A stretch of 64,000 nucleotides of DNA from Zymoseptoria tritici IPO323 (GCF_000219625.1 NC_018216.1:1736001-1800000); one strand, 5' to 3'. Counted from the first letter of the stretch, positions 1 through 14,313 are shown. Notes: a model not told the origin generated them from the letters alone. Made by a program: numbers and translations.

Positions 1-1927
1 CGACATTGGAAGCAAGCAACCTGCCCACAACGGCTCGAGACGAACAGCACCTTCTGACTGCTGTATTGGTCATTGCGTCGCGAGACTTAATCGATGAACC
101 TCATGTGTTCATGGCCTGCAGCGAGTACATGAGAACACTAGTCTCGGCGCTTGCTGCAGGAGGGCCTGGGAACGTTGAGGCGGTCGAGGTGTGTGCAGAC
201 TTGCGAGACCGTTTGCACAGCAGGAAACTAAACATTCTCTAGGCTCTCTTAGTACTCGCCGAGTGGACGCCGTACACGTCGCGCTCTGACGCTGGACATG
301 TCGGACGCGGAGAAGAGGTGGGACAATCTGCACTTCCTGGAGATGTGGTAAAATGCTCACGGGGTCATAGGATCGCGAGGCGTGGATGCATGTCGGTACC
401 GCACTACGCATCGGCTACTTTCTCGGGCTCGACCGATACTCCTTTCATGTCCGAGGCGACGACGCAAAGGATCCCCAGTGGCAGCGCAAGCGGCTAGTAT
501 GGGCTGCATGTTACATCAGCGACCGGCAGATATCGATTCGCCTGGGTCGTGCTTTCTGGTCTAGAGGACCTGGTCCATTGACAACACTGTCAAAGGCAGA
601 TTTTCCAATGCTCGCTGCGACCTCACCGGGCGAAGAGGTATATAAGCCGACCGACACGAAGAGCATCACATCGATACTGACGTCGATAGGACTACGCAAG
701 CATCTTTCAAGCGACCCTCGAACTGACGCTCCTTTTCTCCAATGTACACGATGTATTGTACTCAAACCCTGGCAACAGCATGCGAAACCATCTTGCTGGC
801 GGCTACATCAAGTACATCGATGACTTCAGAAGCGCGATATATGGCTGGAAGAGCGTATGGGGCACACTGACCTGCTCACCGCACCTCAAAGCCACTCTGC
901 TGATGTCGTATGACTATCTCCGGCTCTACACTAATGCGTTTGCCTTCCACGCAACGGTCAAGCGTGCTTTGCCGCAAGGGCAGCAAGGCCAGGAAACTCC
1001 AAAATCAAGCCATGCTGCGCCTGGACGAGTCTTTTATAATAATGTACGTCAAAGCCTGTACCCTACTTTGCACGCAATTCGCTGACACTGTCTTCTTTAC
1101 AATCCAGGTCGGAGCTGTTGGCGACGCACGTTTCATCTACGAAGGCCTCGATGCGGCCAAGAGCCTTCTCAGTATGGTCAACACTTTCGTCGATCCCGAG
1201 AAGTCTTTGAGATTCATGCCGCTGCGATACTATCTCTATGCGATTTACTCTGGTGTTTTCCTGTACCGAGCGAGATGTGTCGGTGTCTTAGCGTCGGACG
1301 AGGAACAGTCCGTGAGAAGGATGATCAAAGAGACTGTTTCTAGACTGGTACGTCCCAAACAGGTTTCCTGCTGCCATGTGCGCCGTGTGGGGATATTTCG
1401 CACGTGGCAAGTCAACACGATCTCGCTACCAATCTTTACAACCGCATGGCTTTTTACCTGCTCACGGTCGATTGGACAACATCAGCAGATAGCACTAGGC
1501 TGACCACATGCAGGAACGATCCGGCATAGGCACCCAGCACCCTGGCAGCCGCTACGCCCAACTGCTCAAACTTCTATGGGAGAAGGTTGAGCGCAAAGAG
1601 CGCCGACCCTCCAAGCCCTCCACCGCAAGCCTCCACAATCCTTACCGTCCAAATAGCATAGGCGGTGCTGGTGCCAGTAGCGGACGTCGTCCATCCAGTT
1701 CGGCCGCCTCTGCCGCCATCACGCCCAATTCGCCGAGCACGACGGAGGTCATGGGTGACTTCTCCTGGACGGACCTTGATGCGATTGGGAATTTTGCGGT
1801 CAACGGAAATGGAGGCTTGATTAATGACGCGGAGTGGTGGTCTGGGTTTCTGCCGGCTGATTCTGGCAATTTTCTGTTCGATGCGACGCAGGGTATGGAT
1901 GACTGGAATCTCGCCGGACTACAATAG
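1..1927 (+). CDS. facB: FacB-type acetate-utilisation transcription factor, 3' part
   Basis: This is the C-terminal part of a zinc-cluster transcription factor with the fungal-specific transcription factor (middle homology) domain. FacB/Acu-15 proteins activate acetate-assimilation genes from the nucleus. The 5' end, including the Zn2Cys6 finger, lies outside the window. Exons placed by frame and GT-AG: <1-188, 243-317, 371-637, 690-1043, 1108-1347 and 1514-1927, giving 511 visible residues. The joined protein reads smoothly through family-typical stretches such as ARDEQHLLTAVLVIAS, HVGTALRIGYFLGLDR, IRLGRAFWSRGPGPLTTL, SMRNHLAGGYIKYIDDFRSA and DARFIYEGLDAAKSLL. The tail is Ser/Pro-rich and then acidic-aromatic (FSWTDLDAIGNF), as expected for an activation region. 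The last intron (1348-1513, 166 bp) is longer than the others. The FacB assignment rests on remembered family sequence; another member of the same subfamily is possible. Confidence 0.85.
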
Positions 1928-3597
1928 GGCGCAGGCTTGGAGAGGCGGGACGATGAGAGCCGATACCAAACTACCACATGCAGCTCCAGTTGGATGATGA
2001 ACGAATCCGCCGTCAGCTGATGCAAGAACATCTCATGCAAATATAAGTGCGAACGTCAGTCGAAGTGCAGCACAACACCACACTTCTAACTCGAACCACA
2101 AAAACAGTGTCCAGACTGCTGTCACGAACCTGTCCCTTCGACAAGCGGTGTGCCGCCCGCCTCCGCATCCTCACGAAACTTCCGGAGCGCGGCGTCCAGA
2201 TGAAACACCCTACCTCCTCCGGAGGAAGGCAGCAAAAGAAACATATTCTCAAACTTCCCGCCGAACCTGAGACTGGGTTGGACGGGACGTTTGCAGCTGG
2301 TCGGAAGCCGGTTGGACGGTGACCGTTCGAGAAAGCACAGCGTGCAGTTTGCAGTGTGCAGGAACCGAAACGCCTGACTCGACACCCCTACCACCAACCA
2401 CGTCTTGACTCTCTCATCCTGACCGCCAGTTTCTCGCTTCGCATGTGATATGTACATCGTTTTCAATGCAATGGACCCATCTAGGCCAGCTCGTGTATGA
2501 TCGGCGGCTTATGGGAGCTATATGTCGCGTTTAGACAGCTTTTTTTCTGTGTTCTTCGCATACACTCTCACTCTTGGCGCGCTCGAGCGGATTTTATAGC
2601 TTCAATGATCAGCATAGGTCAGACGGTCGACTATAACGAGATCGCCGGAGTGCATAAGTTTTGCTTTGCAGTGCTAGACGGCTTCACCGCCGTCGTCGGG
2701 CTGTTCTACTCTTCATCGTCAACGACACCGTTGTTGGGTCGAACCAAGTGTCATCTGAGTAGCGGCGGTGATATGGAAATCCGACATATACCTGCTCGTC
2801 TACTCTTCTTCCCGTCAGGCCGTTACGACATACGAGCCCTCCAAACACATATGACTGACGTGCAGGTACCATATCGCTGGGAAAGGAAAAGTGGCTTAAT
2901 CGATGAACTGCCTCTGCACGTATAGCGTCGTGCACTCACCGCCACGGAGGTATAAGTCAACCAGAGTGGAGTCAAGCCCGAGTCGGTAACGAGTCGAGTC
3001 GTGCGAATTGTGGGCTTGAAATGGCGTGCATACGTGAGAGTCGTTTGCCATAATTGGAGACAAAGTGAAGATTGTAGAATGCGTGCATGTCAATCAAGTG
3101 GGACCAATGAAAGCTCTCGGTCGTGGTATTCATTATGCGAAGGGTACGCCGTAGTGGGTGAACGTCTGCTCGCTTTTCTCGAGGAAACATAGAAAATCAA
3201 AAGGCCAAAACGCATTGCTTCATTCCTTCCGTCTCATTGCAAAAAGCTCCCGAAACGCCCGTCGCACCCGATCATTCTTTGGTCGCAAAGAAGATGGTGC
3301 GAGCATGATTGAAACTCCAAAAGCAAATTCCATAAAAACATGTGTGAGCGTCAGAGCGCACAATCATTATTGTGAAGTAGTACTTGTGAGCGATCCAAAT
3401 GAAAAGTCATCCTTTTCGCTGTAACGCCCTCCTCCCGGAAAATGCCAGTGAACGCCTCGCCAAGTGAGTAACGAATGATTTGTGAATGTGATCTTTCTTG
3501 TGCAGTCATGGACGTAGTCGCCCAGTCCGTCGGTTGTCGTAAGTCGTGCGAGTCGAGTTGCCAAGACCGGGTAATGGTGTGGGAGTGAGCAATGCTC
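1928..3597. other. Intergenic, 3' flank between convergent genes
   Basis: This 1.7-kb interval separates the FacB-like gene (+) from the convergent Q/P-rich gene (-). Open frames are short, overlap on both strands, and carry no recognisable motif. It probably holds the two 3' untranslated regions. No repeat or RNA gene was seen. Confidence 0.6.
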
Positions 3598-6500
3598 TCA
3601 ACCCATCGAGTCTGAGCGTCGGGCACGCTTGTTGCGCTCGAGCCACTTCCGCTTTCCAGCGCGGGTCTCGAAGTGAGGTGCAATAGTGACCGTCTCGCTA
3701 CCGCCAGCCATCATCGTGCTGCGCATCTTATTGCGGTAAGCATCGAGAGATTTCTGCAGGAAAAGAGTGCGACCTGTCCGTGCACACAATAGTCAGCAAG
3801 ATGAAGTCAGATCAATGTCGGAGAAACCCTGATACAGGGGAATGCATGAACGCACCATTGAATGTCCGCGCCTGTCCCCAGCTCATGCGGTAGCCCAATT
3901 CATTCAGTGCTACCTCTTTGTTGCGGCGCGACTTGGTCATACGAGGAATAGGAAGCTTAGCCTCGCTACCATCCATGAGAGAGACCGGGACAAGCGTCTT
4001 GCCAGACGGACGACCGTCGACGCCTTCGTCATCTTCATCATCCCAGTTGCCTCGCCCACGAGGTGAACCCGGTGGAGATCGCATCTGGCGCGGGAAGTAG
4101 GAGCGAGGGTAGACGGCATTGATGCGGAGATGAGCGTCGGGCATGTCGTCCATTTTGACTTGGTCGAGCATGACACGGACACGAACGCGGGTGCCACGCT
4201 GGGTGTCGTCTACAAGGATGAACTTGCGACGCTTGGACTCGGGCACATCACCGAAGAGGTTACGCCTGTGTTCTTCGTCTTCGAGTTTGCTGGATGCGGG
4301 TGTCGCCAATGTGGCCGCGGAGCCTTGCATGGTATCCATGGCATCGTGTATCGATGGCATGGTTGAAGAGCCGCCCGTCTGACTGTGTGGGTACGAGGGA
4401 TAGAAGTTGTTGTTGTGTCGGCCCACGGGTGGTGTGAGCTCGTTGGACGACTGGGGATACCCAGCAGGACTATTGAAGTCATCTCCGGCTGTGAAGATGG
4501 TCAGATGTTAGCGTTTGTACTTGTGATTGATCTGTTGCAGGGAATGGGAATCGCCAAGCAAGTATGACGGACAAGGGTGATGGAGGTGCGAACAGCAGCA
4601 GCAAGGGAACAAAAGTGTTTGACAGCAAAACAGCAATAGCAAGTACAAGCATCTCCTCCTATGATATGTTCAGGTATGCTGTACAGAAAATGTACAGGAA
4701 GGGATGACCAACGGCCATCCTCGTCGCTTTTCCTCCAACACCCGCACAAATGCATTCGTCTCGGTGGTGGTACAAGGCAAACAATTCACATCTGATGGAA
4801 CATACCGCTGACATCGTTTCCACCGCCCGGTTCACTACCGTCGGTGTGGTGATGATGCATGTGAGGTCCTCCTGGGCCCATGCTTGGCCGACCTGAGCCA
4901 GGAGGCAAGCCATGGGGAGGTAGACCAGCACTTCCCGGTCCGTGTGGTCCCGGGAACTGACCGGAGGTCGACTTTGCCGCATTTCGGTTGTTGATCTTGG
5001 CCATGCGACGTACGCGACGACTACGCAGTCTGACGTCTTGATTGCTATTCCGCCAGCTGTCGACGGCGCGCTGGATAAGGCCGCGTTTCTCGCGCAGATT
5101 GGGGTTCAGCTGCGCCAACGCCCAACCGACCGCGTTGCACTCGCTCTCGTAGTGAAGGCGGTTGCCCTTGTATGAATCTTTCCCGCAGCACGCGCGTGGG
5201 TACACGCAGTTGGCATTCTTGAACTCTGGACTTAGCTCGTCCACGTTGACCGACTCGACGTCACAGCGGATGGTGTATTCCATCTTGACGCGGTCACGCG
5301 AGTATTCGAACGCGATCCATTGCACGCCGTTGCCATCCTGTCGCACGACCAAGGGAGTAGTCGCGGGAATCGGACCTGGAGCTGTGCGAAGTTATTAGTC
5401 GATGTTCCAATGCATGGATGAAGTGTGGATTCGTACCTGGACCCGATGGAGTCTGGGGAGAGCCTTGAGGTGGAGCGACAATCGACGGCTGACGTTGGAG
5501 AGATCCTTGCGATGGCTTGGAGTCGAGCATTCCCTGTGACGGCGGGAGTTGCGGTTGTTGATGGGACATCAACATGCCAGGCGCAGATGTCATCGACGAG
5601 TGGTGCGATCCTGCGCTTGGGTGCTGGCCGTACGGTGACGACTGCGGTAGCTGGTACTGTGGATAGTACATCTGCTGTGGCATCGAAGACATTCCGTACA
5701 AGGGTCGACCATGGGCGTCGGTCTGAGGAGAGTGTATTGAAGCGGGAGAGTTGGACTGCGGAGTCTGATAACTGGAGATGGGTGGGTAGGATTGACGACC
5801 GATGGCAGCCTGCGTAGCCATGGCTTCGTTGGGTTCTAGAAAACTGGTCAGTCCCAGGACAGAAGTACTCGGCATGGCATTGACACGACACAGAACGTGC
5901 ACTTGTTCGGGATATCTTGTTCTCGAATTAGTCGGTTTCACAAACTCACCAGATGATGCGTAGCTTCCGGCAGCGCTGTTGGCACTGTAGGGACTGGGAT
6001 GTGCACCGGGATGTGCGCCTGGGAAGAATTGTTGCTCGTTCGAGTGCGATGGGATCCCCGGCACTGATCCTATGTATGGAGATTGATGTTGCGGCTGATG
6101 ATGCTGCTGCTGGGCACCGGGCAGGCTGTGGGTGGAAGAGTGAGGCGAGATGTAAGGTCCCGGTTGGGCAGGCTGGCCGCTCTGCTGCGATTGGTGAGGC
6201 GAGTTTGGGCGGTGTTGCTGTTGGTGCTGTTGGTGCTGAATTAAAGACGCCGATCGGTGGTGCAAAGGTTGGTGAAGTGGAGGGAGACCCTGCTGCTGGC
6301 CGGCATTTGACTGCGTCTGCGTCGGTATATAGTCAGTACGAGTCGGAAGTGATCGGCGGCGATGAAGATCGAAGACAGCGGCACGTTTGTTGTTGTTTCA
6401 AGGGCGGCCAGGTCATGATCGATCGGGCGGGGATAAGGCCATGGGTGGGGAGGGGAATTTGGAACAGGGACCAGGACAGGGATGTGTGGAGGAGGGCGGA

Positions 6501-6770
6501 TGAAGCAAAAGCTTGTGAGACAAGGCGAAGATGATGTTGCGGATGATGAGGATGACGGTGGTGATGGATGGGTAAGGTAGGAATGGGCCGCGAATGGGAT
6601 TGTGGTGTTGGAGGAGGAGGTGAAGGGAAGAGGACGAGGATCTGCTGGCAGTGTGCGAGCCGAAGCCACGGAGGAAGAAGGCCAGGCACGCACGCAACAG
6701 AACAGATGAGAAAGGGAAGGAACCACCCGCCCAACTGCTGCCAGCTCACCCGTGCGCACGCTCTGCTCAT
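3598..6770 (-). CDS. Q/P-rich fungal conserved protein, putative transcriptional regulator (DUF8032-like)
   Basis: This is a fungal-conserved protein with a Gln/Pro/Ser-rich N-terminus (HQQHQQQH, QQHHQPQHQSPY), a globular middle and a basic C-terminus. The globular part starts VVRQDGNGVQWIAFEYSRDR and contains CVYPRACCGKDSYKGNR and NPNLREKRGLIQRAVDSWRN. The C-terminal block contains RRKFILVDDTQRGT and RKWLERNKRARR. I recall this architecture from Aspergillus RfeF-type proteins and the DUF8032 family; that link is from memory. Exons (complement): 6316-5950, 5835-5437, 5381-4806, 4488-3856 and 3773-3598, all phase-consistent. The frame upstream of 6316 has no ATG before a stop. I therefore propose a tiny first exon at 6770-6750 (MSRACAR) with a CGG|gtgagc donor, joined by a 433-bp intron, giving 723 aa. 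That first exon is inferred; the rest is firm. Confidence 0.75.
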
Positions 6771-8076
6771 CAGAGCGATGCACGGAATAAGAGAGCAACA
6801 GCGGCGACCGAGTCAGAGCTTCGTAGAGGTGCAACTCCCAGGTCGCTGTGGTAAGGCGGGGCACTCTCACACGCTGGCCGTCACCGCCGTTTGCTTGAAG
6901 ACGGCTGATCGGGCGGTTTTTGAGTTTTGCCGTGCAGCAAGAGTGTCGCAGGTCCAAAGCTTCTTCAAACGCAGCGGTGAATTTCAGGGCAGGGCGGGCT
7001 TGGTTTGTGATGATGCAGGGTAAGAGTCAGGGTAGAGTAAGGCAAGTCGTACCAGCGAAGGGCGGGATTCGTATTGTTGCATTGTTGATGAAGAGGGAAA
7101 CGTTGATGACATTGCTGGTGTTGCGACAAGCGGCGACGACAGAGGCAGCACGCGTGGAGGATCGCGGTGCAGCATGGGCAAGGATGCGCGACTGGTTGCG
7201 GTGCTTGCGTCGGGTCGTGTGTGTGCGCTCGACGTTTGGGGTGCTGGTGAAGGGTGCCGGGCACGCAAGAGCAGGGCTGCAGGGGCGGGCTGCGGTAAAT
7301 GCGCGTGGCGGGTTTGGGTTCGGTTTGGCAGGAAACGACAACTCGACCAAGACAGCGATTCTGGCTTGCGTGCGTGCGAGTGGAGGCGGCGGGATCAGGA
7401 ATGGAAGGATGATGGATGGGATGGGTAGGGTAGGGTAGGGTATTTGAAGATGTGAGGTAGGGAAGTGGCCGAGCAGGTTCGCAGGGTGCGTAGGTGATGA
7501 ATTGAATGCGCACGTGTCTTGGCGGAGGAGGGTTGGAGCAAAACGCGCAACGAGCAACGCAGCGCTCGTCGATGCACCGCCAAACGCCGTCTGATCAGAC
7601 GAGACCGGGGAGTTGAACCAAAGCGTGGTGTGGTTGTTGTTGCTGCGGATGATGATGATTTGCACACACGTACCATGATTTGCTCTGCCGCAAGTGTCCA
7701 GCGCGCTCCGGTGCCAGGATCCCCTAGCACGGACAACGAACAAGCGAGCAAGTCAGGCCTCCGGAGGCAGCTAGTCAGGGAAGTCGAGTTGCGGTATGAA
7801 GAGGACGGTTTGGCTTTGCGGTATACGATCTAGCGGACGGCAGGCGTTGGATAGTGTGGACGGGCGCGCGGGCTCGGTAGGGTGCAAGTGCAAACCTTAA
7901 TCCTCCAGAGTCGCCGTTGCAAGGGCCACAGCGATCGAGACAGGGCTACCTGGACCTGGCAGTGAGAGACAGAGGGCGCCGTACCGCAGTGACAGGCACC
8001 AGCAATTAGAGTTGGTCGCCTGTGAAGTGACAGACGAGTTCGGCGTGCGTGTGCGTGGGCAGCAGTCGGAAGACCA

Positions 8077-8109
8077 GGACAAGGACAAGGACAAGGACAA
8101 GGACAAGGG
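8077..8109. repeat. GGACAA hexanucleotide microsatellite
   Basis: About five and a half tandem copies of GGACAA lie in the gene-poor interval. Read on + they give Lys-Asp repeats in one frame, but that frame has no other sign of being coding. Confidence 0.9.
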
Positions 8110-11100
8110 ACCGCCGACAGGGCAAGGACAGGTACGGAGGAAGTGGTCAGGATGGGAGAGAAGGTTTGGGAGCAAGGAAGGTACAGACATGGAAGATCCG
8201 CACCACACGCCCGCCTTATACACAGCCCACGCGGAGAGCGAACCACCTCACACCTTGGCGAACGTGAGAAGACCCGCTTAAACTCTCGCATATGGCCGGC
8301 TGCATCGCCAGCAGCAACAACAGCACGTCCGTGTGATGAAAATCTCTGACCATTTCTCCTTCGCGGTGCTACTGTGAGCACGTCTCCGCCGGCCGTTGCG
8401 GTACATACATCATCATCATCAATGCACGCCCTCGCACCTCATCACCCGGCTGCCTCTGCTAGCTGCCGGAGCTTGGGCCGAAGGGCGGCGACGGCCACTA
8501 CTCCTCCAACGAGCGGTGCGCTTTCCTCCAGCAGCAGCTCGCTCGGGCCTGCGATTGCGTCGACGGGGGGTCGAGAAACAGGGTTTGCCGTCACACGAAA
8601 CACTCCAACGTGCTTATCTTAGCAGCCGGCACCGCCCCTGCCCCACTTGATCCAAGTAAGCACTAGCTCCATCTTTATTTCTCTTCCCACGCGGTGTTTG
8701 GTGAAGTGGTCTCATGCTGGCCCTGTCATCAACGACATGACGCCAATCAATCATACGGCCTTCAATTTCATCGATACCACTCGGGCCTGCTCGCGAAGAA
8801 TAGCCGGCCGCGCTTCATTTCATCCATTTCATCATCTCACACCGAAACCCGCACGCACGCACGCACTTAGCAGACTAATCTGGGCTTCATGCGGCTATCA
8901 ACACCGCACTCTCCTCCACGCACCGGAAATGTCCATGACGCGGCTAGCGAGCTGCCTTCATCACTCGGAGCATGATCTGAGCTTTCGCGTCGCACTAGAC
9001 TGATGTACGGCAAATGAAGGTCTCTGGGCACCGCACTCTCCGATTGTCATGCGACGCAATTGACGAGTCCGAGCTAGGCCCAGCCGCGATGCATCGCAGC
9101 AACCGCATCATCCTCACCACCATCCCCATATCACCGTCGTCCATCAATCGGGTCACGCTGTCGACTTTGTGCATGTTGCACAATATGCACTACATCGCAG
9201 CATTGCAGCAGCCCGCATACGAGTCACTGAAAGACAGCAGGGCGAGCCGTTGTGCGGGCTTCAACGCTAGAGCAGGTGGAAGGCTTGTTCAGAGCCCGCA
9301 TTCGTGCCGAACGGACGTGTAGCTCGTCTGGCGTCGATCGCTACCACTCGCTTCTAACCGCAAGCAGTCGCCGGCTTTGCGAAAATAATTCCTCCGGTGC
9401 TCCCTTTCAGTCGCGGAAGTTGCAAGTCCGGGTATCCTCTTGCCAAAAATCTATTCTCGTGCAAACTTTGATCAACATCACACGCCTACGAATGGAATGC
9501 TCGCGCCTCAGTGACACAGCATGTGCCATGTCAAGGATGGCCTGTCGATTATGCAGCCGTAGCGGCACACCATTCAGCCCGATGCATATCCCGGCATGAG
9601 GCGATAGGTTCACATTGCAATCCTCCCGCTCTCCTCCACAGCCCCCGCTTCGGGATCCTGCCGAATAGCCCCAGCCCAACCGCCATGTTTCGAATGGATT
9701 CCTTTCACCGCGTGAGGGCCGTTACTTTCCTTGTCGAGTGCCTGCAACTGCCGAAACTGACTGCCAAACTCGACCAACCATCGCCCGCCTCACTTCCATC
9801 ACAAAATGCGACCATATTTTCCCACTCCATGATTTCGATGCTGATAACAACACGCTCGGACACCCGATGCTCGTCATTCTTCTGCCGGAACCTGTTGTCA
9901 AATTCGGCCTCAAATTTTCGCCGAATTCGGGCTTTTCAGCTCATCACAACATTGCGAGGCAATTGACCATGCCACTTGCTCCGAAGCACAAAGTTCACGA
10001 TGTCTTGCATTGACATCTAGCCCATGTCAGAGATCGTCGCTGCCAGGATGCAGTGCCTATCCCAGCTAACTGCACGTGTCTGCCCGCAGCCCAAAGCAGC
10101 CCTCCAACTTCATCCCCTGGCCGTAAGCGACATCTCCATCCCAGCTGCCGACAATGCCAGGCTCAACGGTGCTCTGCTCCAGGGCACTTTCCGGTCGCGA
10201 AATCTCTCGACCCGGAAAGCAAGTCTCGGCGATATGTTGTGCAAGCCATCCCTGCGAGCGGCACAAGCATCTCGTTCTCGCCATAGAGGCTTGCAACTTC
10301 GAGCCCGACTCTGGGGAAGCCAGCAAGAATATAGACATTGGCTTCAGACTCCGTCCAGGCAGTTGCAAACTCCGCTTCAAGCAAGATGACGGAGCGTAAT
10401 TCGACTCGCCAGCTTCACCTCCTCGCTGCCTCTGCGCTAGCTCGTTGAACAGTGCGCACGGCAATACCTCGCAAGACCGTCGAGTATGATTAAGCTGTTG
10501 AGTAATTTCGCCGCGAGCTCGAGTGGTGAGAAGGACGGCAATCGCCAGAACGTCGGGACTTTTTACGAGCCAGCAACAGATCGTAAGAAGCGAACCGATT
10601 GCATCGCCATCGCGGTCTCTTCCGATAGACTCGCAGAGTCACTTGTACCAGCCAGGGAGCTCCGACTAGCGCTGCAGGCATCTCTGGCCGGCCTCTTTCC
10701 TGGAGATCATGCTGAACAACCTTGGGGGCCTATCTGGCCCAAGCTGAGCACGAGAGCACGACCTCATTTGGGCAGCCAATGTACGGTAAGTGTTCTCCGG
10801 AGAAGGTACCTATCGCGTTGAACGATTCTGGCCCGATTGTTCCCGTGCTGCGAAGCAGTGCCGATACACTTCCTCGGAGCGCCGTATGACTGTCGATCCG
10901 TTCTCCCACAACATCATGCATCTCTGTGTGGTACTTCAAATTTGACCAGGGCGACAATAAGCTTAATCTAATTCTGGAAGTGACAGCACTCCCTTGATGT
11001 GCAGCGTCGTAGCAGGGAACTCACGATGAAGTGCCGGGCCTGCCAACGAATCGATGAACAGCCTTCCTCACGACGTCAGCTGTTATGCGTACCAGAAAAG

Positions 11101-14100
11101 CTATACGTACCGCAGACCCTTCGATCGAATACGAGCAGCAGCATGCTGATGGTCGGTCGCTCATCTGGCTTGGAGATCTGCATATCCTACGCCAGCGTTG
11201 CTTGGCGGCACGTCAAGTGCAGGCAGTCAGAATCATACCATGCCAGACCAGCCATTCGCGTGTCGAGCCTGTCATTCGCCTTCCCAGGCTGGTAAACGGA
11301 CCCAGATAGGCTCGATGGACCCTGGCAAAGGACCCTGACTATCCAGAAGCCCTGCCTGTACCTGATCCAGCATCCGTCGTTGATACGTCCCTTGCCACGC
11401 TATGATCTCCATCTTGGAGCGTGGGAGGACTGCAGGCACCCTGGGTGAGATCGACGAACAGTGTTGTGGACTTGTGGAGAGATCGAAGCAGGCTCGCGCT
11501 TTGGGAAGATGGCCCTTGCGATCGAACTGAGCCCACGGCAGTTGCAGCAAGGTACCAGGACCACGAGCCTCTATCTACGACGACAATGCGCGCAATACGA
11601 CAAATTATGCATAACGTTCCTTCAGGCTGTATACACCCATTCATCGGTGCTTGAGCCGCACCACACCGGAACGCTCATCCACCCAAACGAGCATCAAATC
11701 TCAACACACATCACTTGCGTCCACGCAAAGGACAATAGCACAGCTGGAGTAAGACATCGCTAAAACATCGCCAAAGCCCTGAGACACGCCGTTCAAACCT
11801 TGTCGACACGCCCAGCGGCTGTGCCGCCGTTGCAGCTAACCAATTCGGGAGATACCTTCACGAGCGACGCTCAGAGTTCAAACCTTCGCGGAAGGATCCA
11901 TAAGGGCATCCGCCATACTCCGGATCGGCGTTTGATGTGATCGGTAGTCGAGCACGCGTTTGAACCATTTCTGTGAAACATGTTGAATCATGCTGGACCA
12001 AAAGGTCTGGGCTCTGGACATGAACTCGGAGTGTTTGATAACGATAATGCGCCAAAATCCATCCAACCACACACAATTGCACTGGGCCACGCAAGACTTC
12101 TGGGCGTTGGTCGATCGTTCTCGGATTGTTCCATTCGATCACATGTCAGAGCTGAACGTGCTTTTCCTCAGAGGAAGCTCAAACTTGAACAGGAATCTGG
12201 TCACCTCACATCCGCGTCGCATGCTCGCGCACAGTTCGATTGGTGTCAGCGCAAGGACCATCTCATAATCACGCCGCATAAGCTCGATTGACATCGGGCC
12301 GTTCAAGATGAAGTCGCCCGAAATCGTGTCGAATAGACTTTGGCAATACTACTACCCTTGCGGTAGTGTTCAACTTGATCCGAGACCGATTTGGTTCTCA
12401 GTGACCGTCGACAGCAAGATATTTTACCCCAAGCGCAGTAGTTCTAAACGAGCGAGACGAGCATGTTTCAAAATATGTACTGTATACAAATCCGCTAGCA
12501 ACGACTTGGATCGATCCAAAGGAACAGAACATCTGATTCCCAAAATCGGCTCCCATTTGCGGAACCATCCACAACCCGACCTTTTCCCGGCCATCGATCT
12601 TCTGACAGCTGTCTCGTCCGTCCGTCCGTCCATGCCCTTGATCCCAGCATTTCGACTAGGGCCGCTGCAATCATCGGCACACCACTGCATGCCACGGCAG
12701 ATGCCAGGCGATGAGAGAAAGTGCCTCTCCACGTAACCCTGCCCCATGTCTCGCCATGGATCTCCGCGGCCCCAGGTCTGCCCGGTCAGAAACATGCTCG
12801 TCGCTGCTGGGCTCTTCCCAGCAAGTCCCTTGCACCGGCACCCCAGCGCTTCGCTTGGGCACCTTGATGCGGCACAAGCCTTTCATCGCTGGTGGGCGCA
12901 GGCACGTCGATGCACAGGCGCCTGATGATGGTCTGTGAGGACCAGCTTTCCTGCGAAATGAGGTCAACGTACCGGGTGACGACAATGTCGTGCTATTTTC
13001 AGGGAAGTTCCAGGCCGGTCTATTGGGGATCATGGGGTGAGGTTGAGGGGAGATGCTGGTCGGGCGGTATGAGACGGGTCGGAACTGGCGAGACATGCGT
13101 TTTGAAGTCGGGAGTTTCGTCCAGGCTGGCGGTGCAAAGTGTTTTTTTGTTTGAGGGGAAAATCCCGCAGGTCTTCCGAGATCTGGCGATGGTGTTGCGG
13201 AGGAAGTAGGAACTGCTCGAGAGGAGTGTGGCAATCTGTTCGCAACTCAGGTATCCCTCACGTCCGCCAGTATTGGACGAGATCACCGCACTTCTCGTTT
13301 TGCTACTATGGTTCTGACAGGCCCGATGAGCATGCCCGCAAAAGTCCATTGCGGTAGATCACATCGATAGAATCATCATCCTCCACCGTTCAACCCTCGT
13401 GCATCGCTTTCCATGCCTGACCATCAGCCAGGCCTCTTCAGCATGGAAATCCAAGCAAACATTCGATGCTCGTTGCGCAATACTCACTCCCGTCGACAGG
13501 TTGCGCAATACCAGTTCCTTGAGTGTCATGGCGACTTTGCCGCCTGGACGGGGCCAGGTACGTAGACCTGGAACAGTACAGGATTCTGCCTGTCGAGGAT
13601 ATCTTGTGCCTGTCGTTCTTGTGGAAGATCGATCCGTCTAGGCATGGGACCTGGCCTGGTATAGCGGGCTGTGCTATTGATTGATGAGACATGGAGTCTT
13701 GGTACTGTCACTGCGATGACAAGACGTTTTTAGACCGGTGTTCTGTCCAAAATTGCCTATTTGGTTGGTGTCTTTTTTCGTTTAATTCGACCTCATGTCG
13801 TTGCAACTATATTCAGCATCGCCCATGGCTTCCTCTCATTTCATGGCGTTATTCCTGCGGTGATGTGGCGTATTGGCTCGAGCGGCTCGGTTCACGAGTC
13901 GAGCAATATGTCGTGGTAATATTTGGCCGTGCCAGACAGAGCAGGACCGTGATTGGCCGGTTTAATTTGTCTCGGATGGAATGCTCAAACATATATTGCG
14001 ATTTTGCGGAGAGAACATATTGCGTTGCGTCAATACTTTGAATGCAGGCGACATCGATTCGCCCTGTTATGTATCGAAGACAGACACGACTCTGAGGCGA

Positions 14101-14313
14101 CGAACGAGGAGGGAGGAGTCTCTTTTGTCTTCGTTGGGAAGATGTTTCGGTGGTGTGTTCGGTCACTGTGTCGAGTCCAGTTATGCAGTAGAGTGACTCC
14201 GTCTTTGTCACTCTTGATCTTCTTGAAGTGAAGCAAGAGTGAAGCAAGACGGCACTGCATGGCCTGCACTTAGAACTAGTTAACATTTATAGCCATGGAG
14301 ATATCGTGTACAG

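Noticed and set aside
7421..7441. GGGTA run as a telomere relic
   Set aside because: The unit is pentameric and differs from TTAGGG; it fits a simple low-complexity tract.
9391..9425. CCTCCGGTGCTCCC resembling a MITE terminus
   Set aside because: The match stops after about 14 bases and no partner terminus lies within 300 bp.
11870..12354. Possible decayed gene on - with one in-frame stop
   Set aside because: Two adjoining open stretches of roughly 70-85 codons read somewhat like protein, but no family is recognisable and chance is not excluded.
12671..13234. A 187-codon Pro/Ser-rich frame on -
   Set aside because: It has no recognisable motif and overlaps competing frames of similar length on +.
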